Assembly (NCBI RefSeq): GCF_036711975.1
Contig: NC_091966.1
Coordinates: 16,127,501 to 16,191,500 of the forward strand
Direction of reading: 5' to 3'
Source of the DNA: Onthophagus taurus
Lineage: Eukaryota > Arthropoda > Insecta > Coleoptera > Scarabaeidae
Length of the DNA stretch: 64,000 nucleotides
Below, in pieces: positions 47,475 to 60,400 of the stretch. The translations under genes were made by a program, and so were the position numbers. The notes beneath the pieces were generated by a model. The model had not been told where the DNA came from. It worked only from the letters and a program-made list of their open reading frames with translations, and ran no database searches. Positions within the stretch are counted from its first letter, which is position 1, and each line of letters begins with the position of its first letter.

Positions 47475-47560
47475 ACAGGGTCATCCACGACGACCGTCCA
47501 TTAGAACTTTACAGGGTTCTGGCCAAAACAAAAATTTGAAAATTCAGATTTAAGTATTAT
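47475..47560 (+). repeat. Dispersed repeat, copy 2 of 23868-23990
   Basis: Begins ACAGGGTCATCCACGACGAC and includes TTTACAGGGTTCTGGCCAAA, like the first copy. Confidence 0.65.
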
Positions 47561-47749
47561 TAATTCATAAGTACCGGCATTCCAGCAGGTTCTGAGTTAA
47601 GAGACATTTAGATTTAGAACAAAAATGACAAGGAATGACACGTTTTTTATTCTGAATTTAATTTCGATGTACATTTCAAAAGCTACGGGGATGTAGGCAG
47701 TAGGCATTATTTTCAGTTACATGTTTAATTTATTTTAATTTTTTCCAAC

Positions 47750-47996
47750 AGGTGTAAATATGTCTCTAAAAATTTATTTTTTACACTCACACATAAATTT
47801 CTTCCCGGAGAATCTTGGTGACGTAAGTGATGAACATGGCGAAAGGTTCCACCAACAAATAAAGAACATTGAGCGGCGTTATCAGGGAATTTGGGATGAA
47901 AGAATGATGGGAGACTATATCTGGTTCCTCATTCCTCATAAGAGAGACGATTTCTCAAAGAAAAAGAAGGCAAAGCGGGGTCAAAGTTATTTCTAA
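47750..47996 (+). pseudogene. Conserved repeat-associated ORF fragment (SLKIYFLHSH ... GERFHQQI)
   Basis: 78 residues starting MSLKIYFLHSHINFFPEN and including GERFHQQIKNIERRYQG and DERMMGDYIW. This string is familiar from many uncharacterised, multicopy arthropod proteins; I do not know its function and cannot assign a transposon family. It is preceded by a pyrimidine-rich TTTTTTCCAACAG that looks like a splice acceptor and followed by AATAAA (about 48041), so it may be the last exon of a larger, lost gene. Confidence 0.5.
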
Positions 47997-48424
47997 GACT
48001 TGTGCATACTATTTTATTAGTACCTAAATGTTATAATCAAAATAAACTGAATGAATCACTGTATTTCGTGCTTTTTGAGAAAAATTACAGAAATAGGAAA
48101 AGCTGGATTTTGGCACATTGACTCATAAATGATCATAATTTTGATAGTTATAAAGAGTTAAGTATTTCAGAAGTTGAGTATTCAGTATTTAAGTGGTGTT
48201 TATAACTCAAAAACCGTGATGACTAGAAAAATTCTACGTGCACCATTGGATTCCACGTGAAAAAATCTATTAGAACCCGTTTTTACTTTTTTATTAAGTT
48301 TCCGGATAGCCGAGATACAGGAGGTGTCTGAAAATCGTAAATTTCAAACACTCCCTGTATATCAAAAACGAAGAGGGCTATGAAAATTTGGTTTGCGCCA
48401 TTGTAAGTTTCACAAAAAAGTAGC

Positions 48425-48880
48425 TCAGGAAATTTGGACACCTGTACAGGAAAAAGCTGTGCTCTCACATATAGATCATAATTTTTGGTAATTTCTCCAT
48501 AGATTCTCATCCTCCGTACCTTGTTGTCTTCTTAAAAGAGCAAACTTTACGTAGAAGGAAAAAAGAATTTTTCTGCGACTCTCCACGGGTATTGAATGAA
48601 TTTTTGGTTCACATTTTGTCTAAAAAAATCCCTTTATCACATATTATGGGCCATTGTTTTAAAACTACCGAACCGATTTTAATAAGTATTATAACATTTA
48701 TTAGCTATACAATACTCTTTAATTTCATGAATAGCACAAGATAGGTCATATCTAACTAGAGATATGCTGCAAATAGTCAAATTATCCCTAAAAAAAATCA
48801 TAACTCCAAAACGTGTCCATAGAAAAAATTTTAAATGTGATTTTTGGGTTTAGGGGACCAAACTACATAAGATAAATACA
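48425..48880 (-). repeat. Dispersed repeat pair, copy 2 (inverted relative to 24330-24745)
   Basis: Same family as the first copy, in the opposite orientation. This copy ends directly against the mariner with long TIRs that starts at 48886. Confidence 0.7.
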
Positions 48881-48885
48881 ATGTA

Positions 48886-51154
48886 CAGGGTGTCCCAATT
48901 TCGATGTCCACATAGGCTATCTCCGAAACTAAAAGAGATAGAAAAAAAGTAGCTTACATGTCATGATCTCGTTTTTCGAGAAAATGCTAATGCCGAAAAC
49001 TCCGAACAGCTATCGTCTTTTGTTTTCGCCCTATCGGCTAAAACTGAAAATTTTGCGAAAACGACAATAGCGAATATCTCACTTATTATCAAAGAATTCA
49101 GTGGCGTAGGTAGAATTTTTTTCCCATCTTTTATTTTCGAGATTTGAGACATAACTTTATTTTTTTAAATGGAAACCATAGTTGGCTATGACCTAAAATA
49201 ATTTGTTATTTTCTTCTGATAACAAATATATCTAGTTTGTGGGGTATATTTCTTATAGTTATTGAATAATTAACAAAAATTCATTTTGTTCTATTTAAAA
49301 CTAATGTATGTATTTAAAAGTTAATGTTGCTATGGTGATAACCATACATACTATGATGGAACATAATGTATCAATTTTTTTTGTTCTTTCTAAAACTATT
49401 GTATGTATTTAAAACTTAATGTTGTTATGGTGATAACAATGCCACAATGGAAAACATTGGGTACGTTCAGCAGGTGTCAACAGTTGAATTAAATCAGTCA
49501 GCTAGTTGTATGAGCTTTTATACAGCGGAACGAAATCGGCTGAACAAGCAATTGAGAATTAGCAGTTCAGCATAACCTAAAACTATGGCCAACAATAATA
49601 TTTTTGAAAATTTTGTGTTATTACAAGAGATAATGGATGATGATGTTGATTTTAAGGCTCATTTCATTTTATACAGTTCTGCCAGTTTTCAAAATTAAAG
49701 CGGAGAAACAAAAAATATTAATCCTAACCGAGAATTTCACAACCGCTGACAAACTAAGCGCAGATTACTTACGCTGAGATATTTACTAAACTGCTACGTA
49801 ACAGCGCTGACTTAGCATATCGTTCAGCCGCGACTGCTAATATAGCAACTTAACAGTTGACACCGGCTGAACGTGCCCATTGTTTCCAATTATTGCCAAA
49901 GTTTGTAGTAGTATTTAAAAATTCACTGACAACTCTGGCATTATGTGCTGGTGCTCCGTCATATTGAAAATATATCATTTGAGACTTATTTAATGGCAAA
50001 TTGTCGACCAAAGGCACAATGTGCTGCCTTGATATATTGAGGTATTACCTGAGTTTAAGTTTTTATGGTAGATACTATATGCCAAAATTCTATTATCTAA
50101 AAGGGCACACCATATATTGAACCCCAATCTTCTTTGAACACTCAGAGACTTCATTGGTCCAGATGACATTTTGAACAAACAGCAGATTATTTAATTTTAC
50201 TAAATATCATCTTCAGCTTTGTATGGTTTATACATATTTTTCTTTCATATTCGGAAGCAGCGGTTTTTGGGTCAGACGTCTTGTTCAATTTCTCTGCAAG
50301 ATGTTGATGGATTTATCGCAAGTGAAGCCAACACATTGACTTCATCCTCTTGCAGGCCATTTTGGTAAGTTTTTGCACGTGGTTTGGGGATGGACCAAAA
50401 ATCTATTAAATTTTCTGCTAACCGGCTGAAGGTTCTTACGTGCGGTTGTCTTCTTTCCGAATACCTTGTGAAATATAATTCCGCGGCTAACGTCGCATTC
50501 TTATCTGATAACATATAGCATTCCATCATGTTACATTTTCATAATTTTCGAAGTTCATTGTAAAGTTTTATTTAGTTTTGTTATACTTTGACACCTAACA
50601 TGCTGGTGCATCATACCAGCTCATAATGCCAGAGTTGTTATCGAATTTTTAAATACAAACTTTGGCAATTATTTGATACATTATGTTCCATCATAGTATG
50701 TATGGTTATCACCATAGCAACATTAACTTTTAAATACATACATTATGTTTAGATAGAACAAAATGAATTTTTGTTAATTATTCAATAACTATAAGAAATA
50801 TGCCCCACAAACTATATATATTTGTTATCAGAAGAAAATAACAAATTATTTTAGGTCATAGCCAACTATGGTTTCCATTTAAAAAAATAAAGTTACGTCA
50901 AAAATCTCGAAAATAAAAAATGGGAAAAAAATTCTACCTACGCCACTGAATTCTTCGTAAAAAGTTGCCCATATAATGTTTTCGCATAATTTTCAGTTTT
51001 TGCCGATACGACGAAAACAAAAGACGATAGCTGTTCGGAGTTTTCGGCATTAGCATTTTCTCGAAAAACGAGATCATGACATGTAAGCTACTTTTTTTCT
51101 ATCTCTTTTAGTTTCGGAGATAGCCTATGCGGACATCGAAATTGGGACACCCTG
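48886..51154 (-). mobile_element. Mariner-like transposon with about 490-bp inverted repeats
   Basis: 2,269 bp, TA on both sides, ends CAGGGTGTCCCAATTTCGAT. The left arm 48886 to about 49385 returns inverted at about 50665-51154. Between them a minus-strand transposase trace reads ATLAAELYFTRYSERRQPHV and TFSRLAENL, then EDEVNVLASLAINPSTSCRE (50529-50272), and RRLGFNIWCALLDNRI (about 50130-50085). Catalytic residues are lost. A smaller element (49459-49878) is nested inside. Confidence 0.82.
49459..49878. mobile_element. Nested MITE, 420 bp, ATT target duplication
   Basis: GGGTACGTTCAGCAGGTGTC at the left returns inverted as GACACCGGCTGAACGTGCCC at the right. ATT flanks both sides (49456-49458, 49879-49881), fitting a 3-bp target duplication. 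No coding capacity. It splits the mariner at 48886-51154. Confidence 0.75.
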
Positions 51155-52780
51155 TACATTATATGAATTTTTTTTGTAGACTAGTGTAATCGTAAAACAA
51201 TAGGGAACCTTACGACGAGAAGTAGTGTCAGGTAGGTAATTGTCTTGTTGCAAAACAATATACTTCAAAATCGTATATATTTCACCATACCACTTGCAGT
51301 TGTAAGACAAAATATCTTATAGCATCATATTTTGGCTTCTTCGGATTGTACTGTTTTAAGCTACTCTTTTTTTAACAATCATTTCATTTATCACGGTGTT
51401 ATCCTATAGGGACAGATACCGTATTTTGTTTTAGTTTTTCAATGATATTTCTGAGTTTGAATAAATGGTCCGGGGTTTCCAAAGGAAATTGGAAATTATC
51501 TACAAAGTGCAAATATTTTCTCAATTCCTCTCATCTTTACTCCTAACTTTTTCGAGGCGTTACATCTGCAATATAGGAAATTCAACAATTACTTATATTA
51601 GTGATACAGACAAGCAACAACCTATAACAAATCCCCAAATGGGTTTGCTATTGACATTCTGTTTAAAATTTCTCTCAGAGTTATCATAGTACGCCGGGAT
51701 TAAAAAAGGGAACGATCAGATATAATTACTTGCTCTACAAGATGCATACGACCAACTCAAATTTTTATGCAGCCTATCTGTTATTATGGCTGACCAACTT
51801 CTACCGATTCAGCCGGCAAATTGTATGTGCACCACAACGAATTTCAATACATCCTGGCCAATTCGGACAATATACAGCGAGACAGTTCGACTCAAACGAC
51901 GTATTACAATGGCGAACAGAGTCGTTATATGTACATTCAGATATACACTTTTCACAGACTTTCACAATATTCAGTTTATTATAGTTCAGTAGCTTAGCAT
52001 CCTTTTCATACGATTTGCTATAGGAGCAATCAAAAACCCAGAATCACCATAAATCTATGATATTAAAGAAAATAGAGGAATTGTCAATATGTTTCATTCA
52101 GATCTACAAAACAACATAGTCTACAAAAGTTTCAGTGACAGTGATAAAATAATAGAGTAAAGTCTCTTTCTATCAACCTCTGCCATATCGCAGAAACTGA
52201 AACTCAAATTTCATTGGCTTTGAGTTATAAAAATTATATTAATCATTAAGAAAAAGAGAAGTTGTCAATGTATTGTTGGGCAAAATGTTGTCCCACTTAA
52301 AAATACCTGTAATCACTGCGTAAATTAGGTATAACACTCCAGTGGCCTATAATAGCCTACATCCATATTGGTAAACTACTGCCTGTTCATTGCCAACATA
52401 TCTTCCCCAAAAAATGAGACTACTGGATTATTCTTTTTAATGGGTCTATCGTCTTTCATCCTTTTTACGTTATTTTTGAGTTTTTGGTATAACACGAAAT
52501 GATCTAAAACATGAATATCTAAAATTACAGTTTGCGGCTATTCAAAAACTAGTAACATGTTTATAAGAGTAATTCATCCTTTCAAGGTTACAGAAATCTT
52601 AGCAGTTGAACTTCCAATCTTTACAATCCAGTGTATCACGTGGCGTATGAGTATCTAATAATCGTAAAATCTGTCTACCTAAAATAGAAGTTAATAAATA
52701 AAATCTTTCATGCTAACAACAATATCCAAGCAAAACGTCAATACCGCGAAGAATTATTTGACCTACTCAAAAAACAATTG
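51155..52780. other. Unassigned intergenic
   Basis: Short open frames (51465-51689, 51730-51992) match no family I recognise and lack a plausible gene context. No repeat pairs noted. Confidence 0.3.
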
Positions 52781-52799
52781 TCAATGTCTAGTGACAACG

Positions 52800-53030
52800 A
52801 TTCTTAAAGACGAACAAGGGCACACTTAGGGATAATTTAAAACCATGGAACTCTCCATCTTGCACTTTAAACAGTACAGACGATATGGGGCAGGACAATC
52901 TTTAGACATGTGACCAAAGCACAATGGATTACAAAACCAATATTTTCGACTGAAAGCATGGCAAAATATTTGGTTAACGTTTATCTCTTCAGAAAGTGTA
53001 TAGGTAAGACAAGTGTATAAACACATCATA
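52800..53030 (-). pseudogene. Gag-like zinc knuckle remnant
   Basis: The minus-strand frame contains FCNPLCFGHMSKDCPAPYR then LYCLKCKM, resembling paired CCHC knuckles of retroelement gag proteins (CxxCxxFGHxxxxC). It is short, with no flanking pol genes found within the window. Confidence 0.5.
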
Positions 53031-53439
53031 ACAGCAATAAAATTGAAACAGCGTCACCTATACTTTGAGTTCTAAGGAGAATATCATCTAAAAGTTGATT
53101 ATTATTGAATTAATTGACAAAAATTCCTCCCTCAAGTTCAGGTCAAGAATCAACAGAATCTATTTTAAACCTATACCAAGGCAGTACAGGACTATCAAAT
53201 AAATCAAGGGCAAAAACGAATATTAAAAAAATACATCCTACAGTTGGATGTTAATCCACACTTTCAATAAAAATATGTACTATCCGTGCAAAAACTCAAG
53301 GCCCCTCATTTTAGAGATCGATATCTTCGTAACCACTCGATGAAAAAAATTGCGGTAAAGTTTATTGTAATCAGTGAACATTTCTGCGTATCACATGTTA
53401 ATTTGGAAATTTTCGGGACCATAAAATCATAAATTAAAA

Positions 53440-53600
53440 AGAAACAGAAATAAGCTCTGCGGGGAGAGGGGAGTTCTGTTCAATCGGAAAGATGGTGCGT
53501 TCCAGACAGTACGTCGCATCTTTATCTTACCTACATAAAGAAATAAGGCACTCCTGAAACCCACCTCTCCCCGCATGGCTTATTTCTAAAACTATATGGA
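53440..53600. repeat. Fold-back of about 150 bp around CTCTGCGGGGAGAGG
   Basis: AGAAATAAGCTCTGCGGGGA near 53443 is answered by CTCTCCCCGCATGGCTTATT near 53570. An inner hairpin, GATGGTGCG / CGTCGCATC, lies between. Non-coding; probably a MITE. Confidence 0.5.
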
Positions 53601-54735
53601 ATATCGTAAAAATAAAATATGCCCCTTATTAAGAACATATCAGATTACCACCTGCTCAAAATTGAAATATAAAAAACAGGAAAAGGAAATGTTGTAAAAC
53701 ATTATCTTTCACATTAGAATATTCCCTCAATACAGTTTTTCAATTCACTCGAATTTTTGTTATCAAAGGAAGTAAATATGTATAACTGAAATAAGATATG
53801 GCTACGTGTAATCTCTTTATAGAACAGGATGGAGTTTAGTTGATATATGATATCGAACTGCAAACTGCACACCCAGCAAAAACGACTGATAAATATTACA
53901 CAGAGAATAAGTCATCATTGTAAATATATTCTAATAAATATATTATATCGTATTTATGTCAAGAAGAAAGTGGTAACAAAATCGTTTTATAGATTTTGTA
54001 TACACGTACTATAGCGTTTTAGCTTAAGCCTTTAAAGATATCGCTACAAATTTTTGTGGATTAATTATCAATAAAACAATTACCTTTTTAGCAAATTGTT
54101 AAAGTTTATTAAAATTTTTGAACAAAAAGTTTCTTCAATTAAACTTAAAAACTTGATTTCGTGTGCAAACTTTCTTTAATTTTCGCAAGTAATAAAGAAA
54201 AGTGTTTTTAAGAAACTTTTTCACCAATAAAGAAATCGAAAAGCGTAATTTCGATATTTTAGAAAATTCTAAGAATATTTGAAATTCCCATATTACTATC
54301 AATTTACCTAAGATTGGGCCATTAATAGATGTAATATTTATCGAAATTGTTTACAGGACTCTCCTAAAGTAACAAAAATACGATACATGTACATTTATTT
54401 TAAAATTAAAACTTTAAATATTATGACTATGTTATGAAACTATATTCAAACTTTTTTACATTTAAAATTAGTTTGTCTGGAATTTTGACCTGCTTAATCT
54501 TCCATTAGCAAAGCGGCCTTCTTGTCGGCGTGAGTTTATTTATTTAACGTATGGGATTAAGACACATCGAAAATTTAATTGCAAATACAATCACAGTCAC
54601 GGTTCCGATTGCAAACCAACATTTAGTTCATTTATGTAAGATATTGATTCTGGAGTCGTGAACAGGAAATCTTCAGGTAGTCCATCACAGGCAAGTCGGT
54701 AGGTCATCATCATGATTGGCATGACAACCCTTTGT
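53601..54735. other. AT-rich intergenic, nothing recognised
   Basis: No gene or clear repeat structure is supported beyond simple AT-rich sequence. A TTTCTTTA-type motif (about 54170-54230) resembles that at 34.0-34.4 kb. Confidence 0.3.
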
Positions 54736-57700
54736 GAGTCTTAACCTAGGGTTCTGATATCTCCTCCGCCTGGTCCAGATATCTCAGACTGGACTGGTCT
54801 TTCGGTCTTTTTCCGGTTAGTGTTTGTTTCAATATCTTTTTTGGGGTCTCTTCATCCTTCATTCTTACGACGTGTCCTAACCCGCCTACGTTTATTTTTA
54901 TGAAAGTTACGATTTTGGGGTCCTTGTAGATAAGGTACAGTTCGAAATTATAAAGTCTCCGCCATAGATCGTTTTCTAATATTCCTCCAGATATGTGCCT
55001 CAAAATATTCATTTCGAAGGTAGCTAGTGCTTTTTCGACTGGTCGTATTAATGTTTTGGTTTTTTTTGTTAGGTATTTATATCTTAAGTGTCTGATTAGA
55101 CCGTAGTAGGTTTTGTTTGCTAAAAGGATCCTTAGGATCGTTCTTTTTACTTCATCGGAGATGTTATTGTCTGCATTAACCAATGAACCCAGACATACAA
55201 ACTATTTCACACCCTCGATGTTGTAGTCTCCGATTGTTAGGTTTTGCGATTTTCTTGGGTTATTGGTGTGCATGTATTTTGTTGGGTTAATTCTTAAACC
55301 ACTTAGTTGTGCTGCTCTTTCTATAAGGTTGAATGTTTCGACGATATCCCTTTTTGATCTTCCGATTATACCCACGTCGCTCGTCTGCAAAAGCCAATGT
55401 TTGTACACACTTGCTCATGATTGAGCCCCTGATATTTATATCTGCTTCTGTTAAACCTTCTCAACGGTGATGTTGAAAAGTATGCATGACAGTGCATTTT
55501 CCTGTCGTATACTTCTTCCTACTTTAAAATGTTGTGTTATCTCATTCTGCGACAACTCAAGTCGGTGGGTAGTCTCCTATAATAGGTTTCATAGTTTGAT
55601 TTTCACCACATTCGCAGAAGGACGTCGATGTCTTGCCCATTTATAAAAGCAAAAAAAATAAAGAAAGTAGACTCATCTACCATGCTAGCTCCGTATTCTG
55701 TTTAGAGTTGACCAGGTTTTGCGTGGTAAATAAAACAATTGCTATCAATATAATTGTTCTGCTTTGCTATCAATTGTTGATGCCATTAGTCAGACTGAAT
55801 TCATCATTTGTGGTAGTGGCTGTTGTTTTGATCGGTAGCTTACTGGATCACAGCGTCCTCAATCTCCTTGTGTATTAATAAGTTTTGGTTGCTCAAGATT
55901 TTCTTGTACTCTTTCGCGAGGGCATTTATACAGTCCGAGTTTGGGAGTGCTATAAGACTTAGTATTGGTATCATCATGTTATTGAGCTAAGCATCGATTC
56001 TGTGGACATGGGGACTCTTAATCAACACTGATGCACATTATTAAGCGATTTAGAAGACAAGGCTCAGGGTTATTGAGCGTAGGGTGGAGGCTGAAGTTCC
56101 CCTTGTTGTTCCACAGAGTTTATTGTTATTCGTTTTCAGTTTCTCCGCTGTTTTCATTATACAAGTGTATCTAAATTGATGCGAAGGATTTTAAGTGATT
56201 TTTCAGCGAAAATTAAGTTACAGTTAAGTTACAATTAAGTTACTCTTCTCCTTCAAGGTACAGCCCTCTAAAATTAGGGAAAAATTGTTTTTCTTTAATA
56301 AATCCACTATGGAGGAATTTGGAAGGATGAAATTTGGCAGATAACTATTACTAATAAGGTGACATTTTTTGACGATTTTTATAACCCTAATATCTTTTTA
56401 CAAGAGGCTGAAAAAATCAACCCCATAATACTTTGCATTAGAACTTTTTAATACGTCTACATTTTTCTATTTAAAAACTTGATTTAAATAGTGGGATCCA
56501 ATACGCAACTTTTTTGTCTCTTAACCTTTTCTCCTAAAATTGTTAGTTTGATCACAAAAAAATAAAATAATACACAGGCTCATGTGAATTAATTCAGAGA
56601 TTGGTTATTATTAGTCAATGAAATGAAGTTATGTCAAATTGATCCCAGCATTATTTTATTTTTTGTGATCAAACTAACAATTTGTTAATTGTAAAATATC
56701 TAGAGATAAGAAAGTTGCAGATTTTTACTTGGAAGAGAAGTTATATGAAAGACCCCCTTAATTTTCGTTGAAAAATCACCCCTTAAAATTTTTCGCATCA
56801 ATTTAGATACACCTGTATATTCTTTGAATGAAAGCGTTCTATCAAGTGTAAAACCTGCGTATTTTAGTATATTGTAGTGAGTAAGCCATGCGTGAAAAGC
56901 TTACTTAATCCTCTATCCGAATCCATGAAAATATACAGGATGTTACATTTGACATAAAAAAGTTACTAGCACTTCCGTCCAAACCGGAAGGATATTTGGT
57001 TGTACAATACGTAAAAAAATCGCAAATCAAAATTCAAAATTGACCAGTTCGAGTATTTTTGCCGAAGAACAATTGCTAATATTTTATTGAAATTATATAG
57101 TATAGTTTTATAGCTATTCCATCAAATCCAGGTGATTTGTTGTTCTTTTGGGCTAGCAAAGCTAGCTCAACTTCCTCTAATGGAGGTGGTTCTATCAGAG
57201 GATGGTTCACCTGTTGTTGCTCTTGTTCTTGTTGGTGGGAGATTTCTTCTGTGTTTCCGAGAAGTTGTTGGAAATATTCTTACCATGCTTGTTTGGTATT
57301 TACTAGATCTGCTATTATATACCCAGTTTTGTCTCTCATCAATGTGGTGTGGGGCATTTCTGAGGTTATTATCTTTAAAATTCCTTTGTATCTCATCTAC
57401 CTGATGATTCAAATATTATCGTTTCTTTCTTCTATATATTTTATCAGCTTTTTCCCTGCCTCTTCGAATTCTTCTTTCCTTTCTCTTGTGCTTTGTTGCA
57501 TATATTTTCTATGCAGCATCTTTCTCGTACTCGTGTTTTTGTTTGCCTATTACTTTTTGTGCTGCCTTCATTGTTGCTAATTTTATTTTGTTCCAATGTT
57601 CTTCTATACTTCATTGTCGTTGATTTCTGTTATGTTGTTGTTTATCTCTTCCTCGTATTTGCTTCTTATTTCGGGCTTCTGTAACCTTTACAAATTTAGT

Positions 57701-58177
57701 TTTCTTTGACGTTCTTGTTTTTTTTTGGTCTTTGTCTGTTAATTCTGCATCTAAACTTGATCTGTACCACGAGATGGTCTGACCCGCATGAAGTCCCTCT
57801 CCTGCTTCTTACATCCATTATGCTTGTTGCCCTCCTTTTATCGGTCTGATTGGTGATTACTCCATCTGGGGAGATCCATGTTGCCTTGTGGATGTCACGA
57901 TGTGGGAAGCATGTAGCGCTAGCTATAATGTTTCGGCTAGCTGCGAAGTCGATTGTCATTTCGCCGTTTTCATTTGATTCTCGATGAAGACTTTGTTTCC
58001 CTATTCGATACGATATTCGTTTTCTTTTCCTATCTTGGCATTCATGTCTCCCAAAACTATTTTGATGTCATTTTTTGGGGCGCTATTGTATGTTTGCTCG
58101 AGCTGTCTGTAAAAATTCTTCTTAGTTTCTTTGTTGGACAGTGCACATTTATAAGTGTTATATTAATCGATATTCTT
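54736..58177 (-). mobile_element. RTE-clade LINE, endonuclease to RT C-terminus, broken
   Basis: Minus strand. Endonuclease traces at 57960-57700 read DFAASRNIIASATCFPHRDI and KATWISPDGVITNQTDKRR, then RGTSCGSDHLVV. The RT start is near 57130 (LDGIAIK). The RT core is cut by an insertion (56162-56815) and other unknown sequence, and the active-site block at about 55395 reads AFAD followed by a frameshift into DVGIIGRSKRDIVETFNLIE. The C-terminal region 55183-54746 contains RRILLANKTYYG-like wording and GGLGHVVRMKDEETPKKIL. Not functional. Confidence 0.82.
56162..56815. mobile_element. Mariner-like MITE, 654 bp, TA target
   Basis: CAAGTGTATCTAAATTGATG at the left and CATCAATTTAGATACACCTG at the right form inverted ends that continue for about 55 bp (including GATTTTTCARCGAAAATTAA). 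TA on both sides. A further internal pair, ATTGTTAGTTTGATCACAAA / TTTGTGATCAAACTAACAAT, lies at about 56537 and 56664. No transposase remains. It disrupts the RTE-type LINE. Confidence 0.8.
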
Positions 58178-60400
58178 TCAGGAGAGCTGATCTGCATAAC
58201 CTATATGAAGCATTATTAAATGTCGATTGGAGTTACTTGCTATCTCAGTCGTCGGTTGAGCGTTCATGTGAGGTTTTTTATGGTGAGCTATACTCTGTTA
58301 TGGACACGTATGTTCCTAAAGTCAGAAGGAAACACACAAGGTCGAGGTATCCTGTATGGTACACTGCGGAACTGAATAGAATGCTTAAATTAAAAAAGCA
58401 TTACCAATCGTACAGAAGGACCCATTGCAGTTATCATTACACAAGATATAGTCGCCTTCGCCGAGACTGTAAATCACGTATTCGGAATGATCGTCGTAGA
58501 TATGTCGGGTCTTTGGAGAGAGATATAAAAGACAATCCTAAAAATTTTTGGCACTTTGTTAACATGAGTAGAAACAACTTGAACTCCCCAAGTGTTCTGA
58601 AATGGAATGGTAAAACCATAACCGATTTAGCTACTATAGTGAATTTATTTGCTGACCATTTCGAAAGTATGTATAGTCGTACCTCATTCGCTGCCTCCAA
58701 TAGCCACCATATCAATCCTGTTATGACTGGGGTTTCTTTCGGTATCTCTGAAATTAGCTATGGCGAAATGGTGAAATCCTTCAATAGATTTAAGGCAAAA
58801 ATACAACCGGGCCAGATGGCATTCCTGCATTTATAGTTAAAGACTGTGCACCTGCATTTCTGCGACCACTGCAACATATTTTCAATCTAATTGTAAGGAA
58901 CTCTGATTTTCCGGAAACCTGGAAATTGAGCAGAATTTGTCCTGTTTTCAAAAAAGGTGATAGGTGCTGTGTGATGAACTATCGGCCAATAGCTATTATA
59001 AATAACTTCGCGAAGCTGTTTGAACAAATCGTAGCATACAACATGGAATTCTACACCAAAGCACGAATGTCTGAACATCAACATGGTTTCTGCAAAGGTA
59101 GATCCACAGCCACTAACCTGTTGAGTTTTACCGAATACGTATCTAGGGTACTAGATCGCCGTGGACAGGTGGATGTCATATACACGGATTTCTCACGGGC
59201 CTTCGATTGTTTAGACCTCTTCTTGTTGACGGAAAAGTTGGAGAAGTTTGGGTGTGATTGTTCTCTTATACGGCTTCTGTCATCCTATGTGTCAAATCGA
59301 AGACAATACGTCGAGTTGGCTGGTATTCAATCGAGAAAAATAAGCGTTACTAGTGGCGTACCTCAAGGATCCATACTTGGCCCTCTACTGTTCAATATTT
59401 TTGTGAATGACTTACCAATGAGCTTTAGCACCAATGCCCTATTGTACGCAGATGATCTGAAGTTGTTTACTACTATTGGTAGTGAACAGGATTGCATTTC
59501 ACTTCAGTTGGACTTAAATAAACTCTACTCGTGGTGTACTACTAATAGATTGATTCTGAATACTTCCAAATGTCAGGTAATGACATATAGCCAGAAACGT
59601 AACACCATCACTTTTGATTATGAACTTGGGGCTGACTGCCTATCGCGCATTTCTGTGGTGAGGGATCTCGGTGTATGGTTCGACACTGGTTTGTCTTTCA
59701 ATGTACATGTTGACAAGACGTCGACGAACGCCCTCAGAACACTTGGATTTATAACGAGAAATAGTTTGGAATTTGCTCATATAAACACAATAATAAAACT
59801 CTACTTTACACTCGTAAGAAGCAAACTTGAATATTGCTGTATTGTTTGGTCACCATCTTATTTAAGGTACATCACCACTATCGATCCTGGACTTTGGTCA
59901 TTATCCGCCTCGAGGGGAATTGAACTATCCATATCTCTCACATCGTTATGGACTCCAGAGCCTTGAAGACAGAAGGAAGTGTATGTCAGCAAGATTTGTT
60001 CGGGATGTGATGTCGGGTGTGGTGGTTGCATCGGGTGTTTTGTCGCGATTGAATATAAAAGTTCCGAGGTTTGGTGCTCGTGACTTTAATGTTTTTACTA
60101 CCAATCGCGGTCACACAAATATTGGACTAAATTCCCCATTCAACAAATTAATACGAGCTGCTAATACGACCGAATGTGTATCATTCTTCAATGTTTAACT
60201 TAGCAGTTTGTTAAATTGTTGTTATTTGATTTTTCATTGAATATGTTTTCTTTCTTTTTCTTTTTGTTTGTATATATTTACTTCTTATTATGTCAATTAA
60301 TGTACGTTCTTAGGCTTAATTATGTTGTTTATAATATTATCTCTCTTTTTGGAAAACAAATTTCTGTTGGGATACTAAAGTTATTATTATTATTAAGGAA
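58178..60400 (+). mobile_element. CR1/Jockey-superfamily LINE, 5'-truncated, RT almost intact
   Basis: 58178-58836 is the pre-RT region (YPVWYTAELNRMLKLKKHYQ). One base change in an A-run near 58797 shifts the frame at GPDGIPAF. From 58926 to 59966 a 346-residue frame covers RT: YRPIAIINNFAKLFEQIVAY, VIYTDFSRAFDCLD, VTSGVPQGSILGPLLFNIFV, and the active site LLYADDLKLF, intact. A second shift near 59900 leads to NYPYLSHRYGLQSLEDRRKC and a stop at 60198. The tail ends in TTATTATTATTATTAAGG. It abuts the older RTE-type LINE, into which it probably inserted. Confidence 0.88.

Noticed and set aside
57132-57684. Plus-strand hydrophobic frames resembling membrane proteins
   Set aside because: They are the antisense of the RTE-type LINE; leucine/serine/phenylalanine-rich shadows are expected there.
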